Shown: positions 1-11,400 of the stretch, one piece after another | Layout of the letters: every line of letters begins with the position of its first letter | Numbering within the stretch: position 1 is the stretch's first letter | From: Arthonia radiata | Lineage: Eukaryota > Ascomycota > Arthoniomycetes > Arthoniales > Arthoniaceae | Length of the DNA: 64,000 nt | Direction: 5' to 3' | Assembly (NCBI GenBank): GCA_002989075.1 | Contig: PSQN01000004.1 | Location: forward strand, 1,302,001-1,366,000 | The notes under the pieces: generated by a model | What the model saw: only the letters and a program-made list of their open reading frames with translations | Told to the model about the DNA's origin: nothing | The model's database searches: none | Translations under genes and position numbers: made by a program

Positions 1-709
1 ATACCGGACGGTCCCGGCAGGCAGGATTCTGTCAAGGTTAATTGTTGGAGAAGTCGCCGGGGCTATTTTAATGATTAGTGTTTGGATGATTGTATTGGTG
101 TGCGCGGCGCTTTGGGACGTGTTGAGCATGCACAGATGTTTTCGCATCTGCTAAATCGAAGTGGTTCAAGCGAGCGGCAGCCGACGCAGAGGCCATTTCT
201 TGAGAGCGATAAGCTGCGTTGTAGTCCTTGGAGTGACTGGTGCACGCTTACTTGATAGCAATATATTACGTATATCAGACGACTTCCGGAGAGCAGTCGA
301 AGAATGTTGCGGTGCTGCGATTTGGCCGCACCGGAAAGTTGTGTATATAGTATGTTCGCTGTCCGTCGAATAGCTTATGCTTAGCGCTTGCATTGTTTCA
401 CCTTGGCTGGATGTGTGTTGGTTGCGTTGCTTGCTGAGGTTGTTGCCGGATGTATTCTGTTGGCTGGTTGGGTGGTACGCTGGTTCCATAATTCATTGTA
501 TACTGACTGTATCGATGTTGGCGGGGGACGCCTCATGCCAGAAGTCGGGAAAAAATTCTTCTAGTGTGCAGTGTGCGTCTTGACTGCGCTCAATCGCTGT
601 GAATGTCATCACCTTCTCTCGACAATGGCTGTATCTGCGCGACGGCTGTCGAGTCTTGCCGCTAGTCTTCGATAGGTACTGGAACTTATGGAGAACGAAC
701 CCAATCGTC
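1..709. other. Non-repetitive flank without a supported gene
   Basis: Base composition is ordinary and not RIP-like. Short open frames exist on both strands, but none has a recognisable domain, a signal peptide or a clear exon-intron pattern. The 3' untranslated end of the minus-strand remnant that stops at 710 probably reaches into this stretch. I see no RNA gene or repeat. Confidence 0.5.
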
Positions 710-1729
710 TCACGGTCTTGTGACCTGCCTGGAACTTGCGGCTCGAAGAGCCCTAGAGTCGATCTCATGTGCTTCGGTTTGGAACGGGGCAGGCGGCGAG
801 ACCTGCACCTCCACGCTCGAGCCATGCAGCTCTGGCTTTCCCATCCAGCTTTTTCGGTTCTCCATCAAGCGTTTCCCATTCCGTCTTCTGTGGCGACCCC
901 GTAACATGATGAGTAAGAGTGAGATTAGTAGGAGCAATGATACACCGGCCGCGGCGCTAATGCCGGCCTTTGTCCCCTTGGAAAGTCTATTCCACCCAGA
1001 ATACGCGCCTGAGTGGCTTGTCTGTGCGATGGCTTCTGCGTCTGATTCGACCCGCGAGAATTTCAAGGTCTGTGCGACTATGTTCAGCGGCATCTGCTGT
1101 CCCCGCGAAGGGGTGAGCGTTACGGTGGGCTTGAAGGCGTCGGAGCTGGCGTCGATGCTGCCGGATTAGATCATGTCGTATCTATCGTATTTACTCTTCT
1201 GATAGTAGAACCTTTTCAGGGCCTGGGAAGCAGTATTGAAACCACTGTGATAGAGATCCCCAGTGATGTTGACGATACTGCGCATATTGCAGGAAGCATC
1301 CGCGATGCACCCAGGGGTGTAGATGGTGATGGTGTAGTTTGCGTTTTCAGTGATGTTGGGAATGTAGACCACGGATGGTGGCTGGGCGTCGCTGTAGGTG
1401 GCATTGGTGGAGAGGTAGGGAGGAACGACGCCCCCAGCGCCGGGCAGCCATATCCAATTGCCGGAGAGGACGGTCGCGCTCGCGATGAGGGACATGCGAG
1501 GCAAGGAAAATACCACGAGATCTGAGATTACGCGGAAGACAACAGAGAGGGTTAAGAGTCAATTTTGGGACGTGTACGCAGCACGAAGACGCTCTCGGAC
1601 GATCAAGGTCGACAAGTGAATTTCCCGAGAATGTATTGACAGACGGGACCATGGCCGCCGGAGACGAGTGGAGGCTACAGAGAAGCAGGGGAGTAGTAAG
1701 AAAATTCGAAACGAGGCTTGCACAGCCAT
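710..1729 (-). pseudogene. Broken membrane-protein gene, possibly a Rax2-like fragment
   Basis: Seen: one reading frame runs from about 1558 down to 710, interrupted by a single TAA at 1166-1168. Before the stop lie a W-L-P-G motif, N-glycosylation-type N-x-T/S sites and YTPGCIADASC; after it come FKPTVTLTP and, near 1000-910, a single membrane helix followed by R/H-rich residues and a KPELHG tail. The frame reads straight through the stop (RYDMI-stop-SGSIDASS), so a nonsense change is simpler than an intron, although a 37-base GT-AG intron with a CTAAT branch site could also remove it. Family knowledge: the YTPGC and DKYD-like motifs resemble the fungal cortical polarity marker Rax2, which is about 1,200 residues long, so most of such a protein would be missing here. 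A frame from 1729 to 1559 begins with a hydrophobic signal-like segment (FRIFLLLPCFSVAS) and could be the first exon, joined by an intron ending CTCAG near 1522. Inference: a decayed, internally deleted surface-protein gene. The Rax2 assignment is tentative. Confidence 0.4.
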
Positions 1730-2732
1730 CGTCTTCCTGTTGGCGCCGGTAAGGCGCTTAGTACACACACCTATTGTAGTTGATTTTACCTTGATGTAGA
1801 ACGGCAACGAGACACTTTGGGCTGCAGGCGCTTCGAGCCGTGCTCATTCTCATCGCTGCACATCGACTCGCCACTCTTACAAGAATAATCGCATGGTTCA
1901 ACATCTTGGCTCCTGCGGAGTTCAGAGGAGTTGCGGCTGCACATGGCAAGTGCTGGTGTCAATCGAGCAAAGTGGCTCTGTTGCGCTGTTGTCACCGGCA
2001 CAGCAAGTAATAGCCATCACGTGCCTCTGCAAAAACATAGATATCACTCTAGCGGTCTCGTGCGAGAAGCATTACTGTCACTTCGACGTCCGTCACTGCA
2101 GCAAGGCATGCTTGGCAAATTCGATAGGCGCGAGTCAAGTTGAGTATAGTTGCATGGAAAGATGGGCATCAGACCGCTAAAAAGTGCCATATTGAATACG
2201 AGAGGGTCCCGGACCCACTAGGGCATCATCAACCCTAAAATATATCACTCTGGGGGTTTTTCTTTTCTCGAGATCAGTTGCTCCACTTTCACCACAGCGT
2301 CACCGTAAACGATTTGGATCTCTCACGGCCGGTGCGTAATGGCTTGTCCGCCGACACAGGTCGCGGAACTGTAGGCATGCTCGATAGTGTCGCAAGCTGT
2401 AAGCCGCTGCTGTAATATTCGAGCTCACGTATATACTTCGAGGACGAGACATTGTGTAACAAAAGCGTGGGGTCGTAGGGACGATGAGCGAAGAAGATTG
2501 TGAGCACTCACCTGCACCTTCAAGATGACGATATGCACCACCTTGGCTAAACTCGCACCTCATCTTCTCGATTTCTCGCTTTCCAATTACCAAATTCTGC
2601 CAGGTCCCCCAGGGTTACACCTGCTGCCTGTGGCCCCACTCTGGACTCGAATCATTCCGTGGACTTGTTCTTCATCTCGTTGTCACAACATCCTCCAACA
2701 ACCAGTCGATCGATCAAGACTCTTCAGACAGC
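1730..2732. other. Intergenic region between divergent genes
   Basis: The minus-strand remnant (start near 1729) and the plus-strand gene (start 2733) diverge, so this kilobase should hold both promoters. Pyrimidine-rich stretches (CTTTTTCTTTTC-like near 2256-2268) and a TAAAATATAT tract near 2237 fit fungal promoter DNA, but I recognise no defined operator. The short open frames here show no domain. Confidence 0.4.
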
Positions 2733-3367
2733 ATGCCTGATCAAGCCAAGGTACGCGATGACTATTCATTCCGCCTTCTTGGCCGCCTCTTGATTCCTCA
2801 CTGCAAGTCGGCCAAGATGTCAAAGAAACTCAGGGCGACAAACACACTACTCCGACCCCGCCTCCGCCCATAAAGCGCAAGACCGAAGAATTTGAGGATG
2901 TCGCTACCACCTCTCATGAAGCATCCAACATGGTCTACTTCGTGAGGGAGGACTGGCAGCCAGAGGACATCGCCGCCGAGGGCGGGAGCGGCAGCCGCAC
3001 CGTTGCAATCTTCCGCTCTCTTGACCATGCGAAGAAGTTCGCCAAGAAGGTAAATCTAAAGAATCCTCATTCCCAGCGTCGTAGCACTATGCGATACGGC
3101 TAACTACTCACAAAGTACGCCAATCACAGCGCGAAATGGACCGCGGTCGCCCAGGAGCATACCCAATGCGACATTATGGATGCTTCAAAGCTGGACAAGG
3201 AGACTTTCGACGAGGTCGAGTACTATGAGTCCGAATCTGACGATGGAATGCACTATAGCTTTGAGTGGTGTCATCATACACACATCAGCATTGAGATGAT
3301 GAAGCTGCAGGATAACGCGAATGTGGAGATGCCGGAGCCTCTGGACGCAGCCGACAATCCCGCTTGA
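2733..3367 (+). CDS. Small intron-containing hypothetical protein, about 160 residues
   Basis: I do not recognise the family. Three exons fit well: ATG at 2733 with exon 1 to 2750 (next bases GTACGC); exon 2 in frame to 3049; an intron 3050-3115 (GTAAAT donor, CTAAC branch site, CAAAG acceptor); and exon 3 from 3116 to the TGA at 3365-3367. The first intron's acceptor is uncertain. CAG at 2831-2833 keeps the frame (83-base intron), whereas the better-looking CTCACTGCAAG end at 2807 would shift it. Translation could instead begin at the ATG at 2929 (MVYFVREDWQPED). The protein is hydrophilic and acidic near its C-terminus (EVEYYESESDDG), has a Lys-rich patch (HAKKFAKK), and has no signal peptide or membrane helix. 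Codon use is ordinary and there are no RIP-type stops, so it is probably functional. It is the last gene before the repeat block. Confidence 0.6.
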
Positions 3368-3950
3368 GATGCTATTAGTCGAGCGGTGGGCGAATTGCAT
3401 TAAGCTTTAGCTTGACAGACCAAAATAACAGCTTTCTGAACGCTGGAGCGTAGACGCTCTTGCACAGGTAACAACAGATTACAGCATGGATGTACTGCAT
3501 CCACTGCACCGTGTACTGTCTGCAAACAGATTTCTGCAGCACATCACGCCGGTCCCGCCTCGAACACAGACTTGTTCTTCATCGTCCGCTCTTTCTCCAG
3601 GCTCCTATGCGCTGTTGCATATTGCAGGTAATGAACATAAGAGCTGCTTGTTTGGTTCGATATTGCACGTGCGTTTTCATTTCCAAACTACGCTCAATAA
3701 CTGTATGCTAGACGCGCTTTCATTTGTCAATCAAGGCAAGTAAACAAAACAGACAGTCGACGCTGACCAAATGTGTCTGTGCCGCAGCAGCGCTTAGTTG
3801 CACATACCGTACACAAGAGGCAGAAAACACCTTTGTAAGCCATACTCAAAGATCCTGGGACTTCGTAGCTTTTACATACACACACGTAATTTGTTACCCG
3901 TATATTCATCTATATCCTAGGCTCCGAATCAGACAGACATTAAGGCTTCT
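3368..3950. other. 3' flank of the small gene and entry into AT-rich DNA
   Basis: The first few hundred bases keep ordinary composition and could carry the 3' untranslated region of the gene ending at 3367. From about 3880 the sequence becomes T/A-rich, and from 3950 it is dominated by TA steps. The open frames at 3486-3743 and 3724-3999 show no domain or exon pattern. Confidence 0.4.
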
Positions 3951-4203
3951 AAATATAAAATATATTAGTCTACTAAGATATCTATATATAATTATATAAT
4001 CTACTCTTATAGAAAACAGATAGCTTATTAGTTACTTATCTTAGTATAGAACTAATTTATATATATTATATATACTAAGTAAATAAAATATAGTAATCTA
4101 TTAATAATTGATATCTTATCTTTTCTTATTAGTAAATCTACTATTAGTAAAAAGAGTAATATAGTATATTTCTAATAAGAATAGACTTATATTTATTTTT
4201 ATA
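3951..4203. repeat. AT-rich RIP-mutated DNA left of element A
   Basis: About 250 bases made almost entirely of TA-rich words with very few CA or TG dinucleotides. It is the old target DNA into which element A inserted: the last five bases (TTATA, 4199-4203) recur directly after A at 15172-15176. I cannot assign it to a family. Confidence 0.6.
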
Positions 4204-4402
4204 TGTCAGAACACTGCTGGTGCCAGTGTTATAGAATTGCGTGTGTTCTTCCTAATCTGGAAGACGTCCGGTGCTTGACACAAGGTCGAGCCAAGACTCC
4301 GGCTATCGAACATCCTAACACTATGTAGCTTGTGTAGCACCAACAAGACGTGTTATAAAAGTTGAGACTGTACTTAGGAAACATAAACGCAGATTTCTGA
4401 TA
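4204..4402 (-). repeat. 3' LTR of element A
   Basis: This 199-base LTR matches 14973-15171. It begins TGTCAGAACA on the plus strand and ends TCTGATA, the RIP form of TCTGACA. Differences from its partner are mostly C/T and G/A. It is the 3' copy because the coding frames lie on the minus strand. Confidence 0.88.
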
Positions 4403-4419
4403 CACCCCTTAGTAGCAAC

Positions 4420-7400
4420 CTTCTCGGCGACGTTAACAATTAAACTTACTTGTTACCAGCAATTTAACACTCTGAGGCCTTTTACTACATCTATCTGCTT
4501 ATTTAAAACTAGATCTCGTTAAGTTTAACTTAAACTTAAGTAAATGTAGCCTTGCCATCGATATTAAATTCTAGCCAGCTAAAGCTCTTAGTCTATATTT
4601 AACTGCTATAAGAATAAGACGTGCTTTTAAGCGCTTAGAACCTTAGTAAAACTATCGGCTCTATTCTTAGCTGTCGCGATATAGGTAATGTCGATATTGC
4701 CGTTCAGCTACTGCTCTCGGTACTAATACTAACGTACCTTAATATACTTAGTAGCTTTATAATGCTTAGAGTTTTTATTAAGACTAATTGTACTTATGTT
4801 ATCCTCTATTAACTTTATAATCTTAATAAGGCCCGTTATTGATGCTCTAAACTTACCGAGCAGACGCTTTAGCTAGACGGCTTCCTATGTAGCTATAGTT
4901 AGAGTAACTAATTTAGCTTTAGTAGTGTTAAGCGTTATAATACGCTATAGCGCCAAATACTAGGTAACTAGAGCTTTCTTAGTGTTTTTAATAGTAAATA
5001 CGTATTCTAAATGCGAGCGGCGGCCTACTCCGTTAATAAAGGCTAAATCGCTCTATTTAATAATATTAATATTTCTCTTAGCGTTACCCCTAAAGTTAAA
5101 CTCTACGCCTTTATTAAGTATTCTCTTAATGTAGCAGAGTACCTACTTAGTCTCTAGATAGTGCTGTTTAGTTAAGTTAGATATATAGCGATATAGCTTA
5201 GTAACCGTTAAGGCAATATCTAACCGAATAATTATCGCTACGTATATAAGAAAGCCGTAGGCTCGCTAGTACTAACTTAGTAATTCGGCTAACGACTAAT
5301 AGTCCTACAGCGGCGGCAGTACCTTAATGTTCTTGCTTAACGGTATGTCTCGAGGCTTATAATTAAATATACTTAGCTTACTTAGTATACGCTTAAGATA
5401 AGCTCTCTAACTTAGCTTAAGCTTCCGTAGCGCTTAATTACGCTTAACTTTAATATTTAGGAAGTACTGTAGCTCGTCTATATTCTTTATCTTATAGCGG
5501 CTACTTAGCTTCTTCTTAGTTTTATTTACAAGTTTACGATTTAAGGCAGCAATTAGAAAGTCGTTAACGTAAATAAGTATTTAAATACTGCCGCAGAAGA
5601 ATAGATAGTAATTATACTCTAAGCAGTTAAAGCCTTAGCTAACTAACGTACGTACAGCATCTTTATACTACTCCTAAGCTAACTACTTGAGCCTATACAG
5701 CGTATAGTTTAGCTTCTATTTTATACCCGTCTTCGGCGGTTGTACCCCTTCCAGCGGTTTTATCTACAACTTAACGTCGTTAGAAAGGAAAGGGTTCAGA
5801 AAAGCCGTTACTATATCTATCTAGTCGTACTTAAGGTTATTAGCAGCAACTAATGCTATAAACAGCCGAAACCTATTAGTCTTAGCGACTATAGCAAAGG
5901 TCTTATTAAAATCGATGCCTTACTTTTGTACGAAGCTCTTTGCTATTATACGTACCTTATACCGAACAACCTCGCCCTTGTTATTAACTTTTAGCTTAAA
6001 TACTTATCTTATTGGAAGCGTCTTCTTTTCTTTTAGTAAGTACCCTCAAGTAAACGTACCGTTCTACTGCTAACTACCAAGCTCTTTAGCAATCGCCTTG
6101 CTTTAGCGGTCTTAATTAAGCTATATCGCCTGCTTATAAGTTTTAGACTCTAGCGGCTAATAACTACTGTTATCGATAGCGGCGGTAAATACCTTAGCGA
6201 AGCTAAATACCGTAAACAGCCTAATAAACGCGCCAGAAATATAGCCGTAGTTAAGTAAAGATAAGAGTAGATTCTATAAGTCGTCCTCTACTATACTAGC
6301 TACCGTCTTATTTAAATTAGGGTAATTTACCTTGCCTATACCTCTATACTAGTATTTAGCTTCCCTAGTTAATAGCGTTGCTAGCTCCTTAATAGCTAGC
6401 TTACGGCTAGTTACAATGTTAAATAGAGTATATAAGTTAATAACTGCTTTACGCATTAAGATAGATTGCGCTAACAACCTTAGCGTTACGCTATAATAGC
6501 GTTTATCGCGCTTATTAAGATCTTTAACGCTTATACCTATATTACCTAAGATATTAGCTGAGTTATACTTATCGAGCTTAGGCTTCTACTAATACTTCTG
6601 CTACTAAGACTACTTAAACTAGTTTAGCAGCGATTGCCGTGCTTGTTTCTATTTAGCTAGCAACATTTTATCTGCTAGCTTCTTAGCTTTACCTTTATTG
6701 GGCGGCTCCTCGGTATCAAATTAGATATAAACTCGCTTAAATTTAGGCTTAGAGTTAGGCTTAGGCTCCTCGCTATTACGCAATACAAAGTCTTTAACGT
6801 TACTAAACGGCTAACCAAACGTTAAATTAACGGAATCTAAGCGGGGCTAAAGCGGCGTATAGACCTCTCTATCCTTGTTATTGGTGTTAGCGTTCTCTAG
6901 GTCAGCTAAATTAGATAGAATATCCTTAATAGTCTTAAAGCGTGTCTTATCGAACTGAATATAAGAGGTCTATATTACCCCTCTACACGTTAGAACCAAT
7001 ATACGGTAAGCATATTGGCTACTATCTATCGCGTAACTAACTATTTTACCTATATATACCCTAATTACAAACTTGCTGTATATACGACGTACGTTAGGAA
7101 CCGTTATATATACGATACAGCTAAACGCACGCAAGTAAGATATATCTGAAGCTAATCTATTACCTTGCTCGATCGCCTCGTTAATAGTCTAATATAGAGT
7201 CTTGCTATTTAGAGCCTTTGTCGTAGTTCGGTTAAGTATGTATATTGCGGTACAATATACTTTATCCTAATATTTCTACGGAACTTTGCCGCTAACAAGC
7301 ATTGTACGCACTATATTATAGATTAGCCTGTTAGTACGCTCCGCGACTCTATTCTTTGCAGGCGTATAGGCTAGTACCGTATAAACGCAGATTTTAGCTC

Positions 7401-7762
7401 AATAATAGTAGTCGATAAGCAGTATAAACTTAGTACTACGGTTAATCTTAATACTCTTAATGTTAACAGACAATTAGCGTATAAGTAAGCTTTAAAAGGA
7501 CTTAAAGCTATTTAATACGTCGGCTATAGATTTGCAGTTTAATAGACAATAATATTGAGCACAAGTTACGTTATCTGTTATATTTAAGCTTATATTGCAT
7601 CCCCTATCGGCAGATACTAGAGTAATGAGCCCTACTAAATTAAGATAGAGCTGCCTTATATACTCGTTATACCGCTCTTAAGGTACGTAACTGTTAAAAT
7701 GTACCGCCTTACCTTAAGCATAGGCGTTATAGTTGTGTTAAGGCTTGCTAATACTATAGTTG
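4420..7762 (-). pseudogene. Element A pol: integrase, reverse transcriptase, RNase H
   Basis: Read on the minus strand from 7762 downward. The integrase C-terminal part near 7370-7150 shows an ERTNR-like motif and an ILNRT motif before the shop-typical ALNSKT. The reverse transcriptase lies near 6080-5300, with a conserved YRLK-LA stretch and the active-site tetrad at about 5560-5580 reading Y-V-N-D instead of Y-V-D-D. The RNase H domain near 5060-4560 contains a SDLAF-NGVGRRS motif. TAG and TAA occur where Gln or Trp is expected, and the second catalytic aspartate pair is damaged (Asp to Asn), a G-to-A change as RIP makes. Upstream parts of the polyprotein continue beyond element B at 13177. 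It cannot encode an active enzyme as it stands. Confidence 0.8.
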
Positions 7763-8267
7763 TGTTGGAAATTAACCAACTAGCTGGTTAGCCGGAACCC
7801 TCAGGGGCCCGGAGTATTGGATAGGTCCTACTAGCTGTCCTAGCCTAGAATAGAACAAGCCTTTTACCTAAAGGATCGGGCCTAGTAGCCCGGGCCTAGG
7901 ACAAAAAGGAGCATTGTACGACCCGTCCTAGACAGCTGGCCCGTAGTCTAAGACAATACAGGATAGACTAAGACTAATAGTTTTAGATAGACGGAATTAC
8001 TGTCTTATACGGTAAGTTACGGGTTATTTAGCTCCTATCAAAAGAACAGATATCTAGTAAGTCCTATACGGGCCGCTAAACTTAGATATATAAGCTAGGA
8101 TCTCTCTAGAGAATTCTAGCTAATAAGACAGACAATATAACAACAGCTTCTCCTTGCTACTAAGTATTGTATCTATATTAAGCCTAAGTATTGTACTAGT
8201 CTTAAGCTAGTCTCGTCTTTCTACTCTTTGTAGTAGTATTCTTCTTCTTCCCTGCACCTTTTTAATA
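7763..8267 (+). repeat. 5' LTR of element B
   Basis: Begins TGTTGGAAATTAACC and ends TTTTTAATA just before the primer-binding site. It is paired with 12666-13171. In the first 100 bases the two differ only by transitions, for example TTGG/TTAG, GCTGG/GCTAG and CTCAG/CTTAG. Confidence 0.92.
8087..8094 (+). promoter_or_regulatory. TATA-like box in the B 5' LTR
   Basis: TATATAAG, also present at the matching place in the 3' LTR (12990-12997) and, inverted, in the LTR of element D. Its position, about 170 bases before the LTR end, suits a transcription start within the LTR. This is inferred from motif and position only. Confidence 0.4.
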
Positions 8268-8281
8268 GGTTATAAGCCCGG
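8268..8281 (+). other. Primer-binding site of B, initiator tRNA-Met internal fragment type
   Basis: GGTTATAAGCCCGG directly follows the 5' LTR. Known Copia elements prime from a cut initiator tRNA-Met, using the anticodon region GGGCUCAUAACC, whose complement is GGTTATGAGCCC. The site here matches that with one G-to-A (RIP-type) change. Elements A and D have the same site, so the assignment is consistent across two families. Confidence 0.75.
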
Positions 8282-8450
8282 ATTAGCATCAATTCCTTTC
8301 AAATTTCCTTTTTAGGAAATATTTCCCCTACGACACCTATCGGCACCTTCGAACGATCCTATTACCAATCGACTCTAAATTTTTAGCCCAATTTAACTAT
8401 CAGAACAGAATTTCCTTTTTTTTCGGAAATCTCCGACTATATATTTAGCT

Positions 8451-11400
8451 ATAGACTCCTCTCATAAGATTTCTAAACTTAGGAGCTCGACTAATTGGAA
8501 CATTTGGTCGATTCGAATAAAGGCACTTTTAACTAAAAAGAGCTACAGTAATGTTATAATCCCTTTTTCTGGCTATTTAGCTAGAGATATTATTAAAGCT
8601 AGCCGCCAGGAACGGTCGACAAGGGCAGCAGCCCTTATTCAACTAACTCTAGAGGACGGTCCCCTTATTCAAACAAAGGGGATTTATAATTCTCTAGAGC
8701 TTTGAGATAGCCTAAAAAGGTTATACAAATCGAAAGGTTTTAGTTTCGAGTTTCTAATTTGCAAGGAGCTCTTTAGCACTATACTAGGCAAGATAAAAAA
8801 CCTTGAGCTTTACCTCGCTAAAATTAGACAATTAACGGACGATTTGGTAACCCGAGGACTAGCACTACCCAACAAGGTGATAGCTGCCTACGTTCTTTAC
8901 AATCTAACTCCCGAATACGAGCATACGGTGGCTATTATTAGCCAAAGCTACCGGCAAACGACTAGCAATATAAGTCTACAGGACTTATTTAGTTAACTTA
9001 TAGACGAGTCTCGCTGAATCCGCGGTAGTACCCCAGTAGAAAAGGTTTTTACTGCAATAGACAATAAATCGACGCAAAGGACCGGAGAACAATTAAAACC
9101 TCTAAGTAAAAACCAAGAAAAATGCCCCTTTTGCAACAAAAAGGGGCATAAACCGGCAACTTGTTGGAAAAAATATCCAAACCTCCGGCTAAATTCCAAC
9201 AAAAGCTCCGAAAACACCGATTTTTTAATGTTTTCTGTACATAGTTCTAACCTACAAGAAGAACAATGCTTTATAGCATTACTAGATAGAGTTAATCACT
9301 CTATTAATTCTTAAATCCTCGATACAGGCTTAATAAGCTATATTTGCTCGAATATTAACCTTCTAACGGATATCCGGCCAACTAACCGGATTATTCGTTG
9401 GGGAGGAGGGAAGTTAATCCGAGCCTTACAGACAGGCAAAGCAAAACTGTTCTTTAAGAATAAAACAATTGTCCTAAACGAAGTTTTGTTTGTTAAGAAA
9501 TTTGGAATTAACCTCCTAAGCTTTAATAAGCTTAGAAAGAGGGGAGGTAAGGTAACTCTTGGCTAAAACAAGCCAAAAGTTAATTGGGCCGGACAACTAA
9601 CCACCGAGGGGCGGTATGTTGACGGTCTGATAGTAATAGAAGCTCAGACTATTAATACAGTCCGATCTCTCTACACTATTTCTTCGAAAACTGACCTTTG
9701 GCATTAACGGATAGGACATATAGGCGAAAACGCCTTAAAACAGCTCAAAAAGGTTGCTCTAGGAATAGATTATTCGGACAAATTAGGAGATAATTGCTAA
9801 ATTTGCTTCGAAGCAAAGGCAACGGCTAAAGTTAGCCGAGAAACTTCGAACGAATCGGCCAATTATTTGGAAAAAGTCTACTCAGATATTTGCGGGCCAA
9901 TTGTACCGCAAACCCCTTCCAAAGGTCGATTATTTACTAGCTTTATAGACAATAAAACCCGGTATACGACTACCGAGGTACTATAGTCTAAAGATTAGGT
10001 TTTCGACGTACTATCTACCTATATTACTCGGAAAGAAACGCAGTCCGAGTATCCTTTTAAAAGACTACACTTAGACAACGCAAAAGAATACCGGGAAGGC
10101 CGGATAAAATAGCTTCTAGAACAAAAAGAAGCTATTCTAACGATATCCGTACCGTATACCCCCCAGTAAAACGGACGAGCCGAACGCTTTAACCGAACAA
10201 TTGTTAGTAAAGTTCGAGCAATACTTTATACCGCCGGGCTACCCCAGATATATTGGGGTAAAGCGCTAAAAGCAGCTACCTATATTTATAACAGGACCCC
10301 TTATACCGGATTACCGGGGTTTATTAGCCCGTACGAAGCAAAATATAGCAAAAAACCGGATGTTAGTACTATTAAAATCTGGGGCTCAGTTACTTACCTC
10401 AAAGAACCCAAACCAAAAAAGCTAGACGCCAGAGCAACTGCCTATATCCTAATAGACTACGGATCGAACCAATATAAGCTCTTAGACCCTAATAACCAGA
10501 AGGTTTACTAGGGGAGAGACGTCTACGTCTAAGAAGGAAAATTTGTTCGGAACCTACGGGGATCTACGGTTAATCGATTAACCAAGAGTATTCCTAAAGA
10601 GCCCGAAGAATAACTAGAAGTTGAGTTTAAAAATAAGCTAAATTCAACCGCTAGATTCCAAGATAATAGGGAGGTACCTCTCAATAAAGGAGGGAGTTCT
10701 CTATACGAGGAACAATATACCTCCCCTATATCTTAATAACTAGCGGACGAATCTAAACAAGAACTATACTAATCTAGAGCTCTAGACGAGTCTAACCTTC
10801 CTATCGAGTTAAATTATAGAAGTACCGAAGACCCCGGCCGGGTAGACACCGATTGCGCCCAGAAAATAGATTTTATATACAAAAACGCTAACAAAATTTA
10901 GTTTAACGAGTTCTACAATGATCTAGAACAATACGCTAAATAGGCCTTAGTCGCAGTTACTAAAGAGCCTACTAATTTAAAAGAAATGAGGGTATCCAAG
11001 GATTGGCCTTCTTGGCTAGACGCAATGCAGTCGAAGCTTAAAGAGCTAGCTAACTAAGAAACCTAGATATTAACCGAGCTGCTACCGGGTAGAAAGGCGC
11101 TAAAAGGGCGCTGGGTACCGAAGATTAAGTACTCCCCGGAGAGCGAGCCGATTTTTAAAGCCCGCTAGATAGTCAAGGGCTGTTAGTAAAGACCCGGCCT
11201 CGATTTTATAGAGACCTTTGCGAATACGGTAAATCTAATTATTTACTGGCTTATACTAGCCTTAGTAGCAGAGAAAGACTAGGAAATAAAGCAATGGGAC
11301 GTAAAATTAGCTTATTCTAACGTAAAGTTAGACGAGATTGTCTATGTCGAGCAACCAACTAGCCTATCTAACGGAACTAATAAAGTTTATCGAATAAAGA

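Noticed and set aside
710-1523. Intact Rax2 gene
   Set aside because: Far too short, has an in-frame stop, and the similarity is recalled from motifs only, so it is reported as a tentative remnant.
1893-2180. Overlapping plus-strand open frames as genes
   Set aside because: No domain, signal or intron pattern; they lie in the shared upstream region of two divergent genes.
2232-2240. CCCTAA as a telomere repeat
   Set aside because: A single unit only; no tandem array.
8993-9217. Minus-strand open frame of 74 codons
   Set aside because: Antisense of the zinc-knuckle region of B gag; open only because RIP put stops on the other strand.
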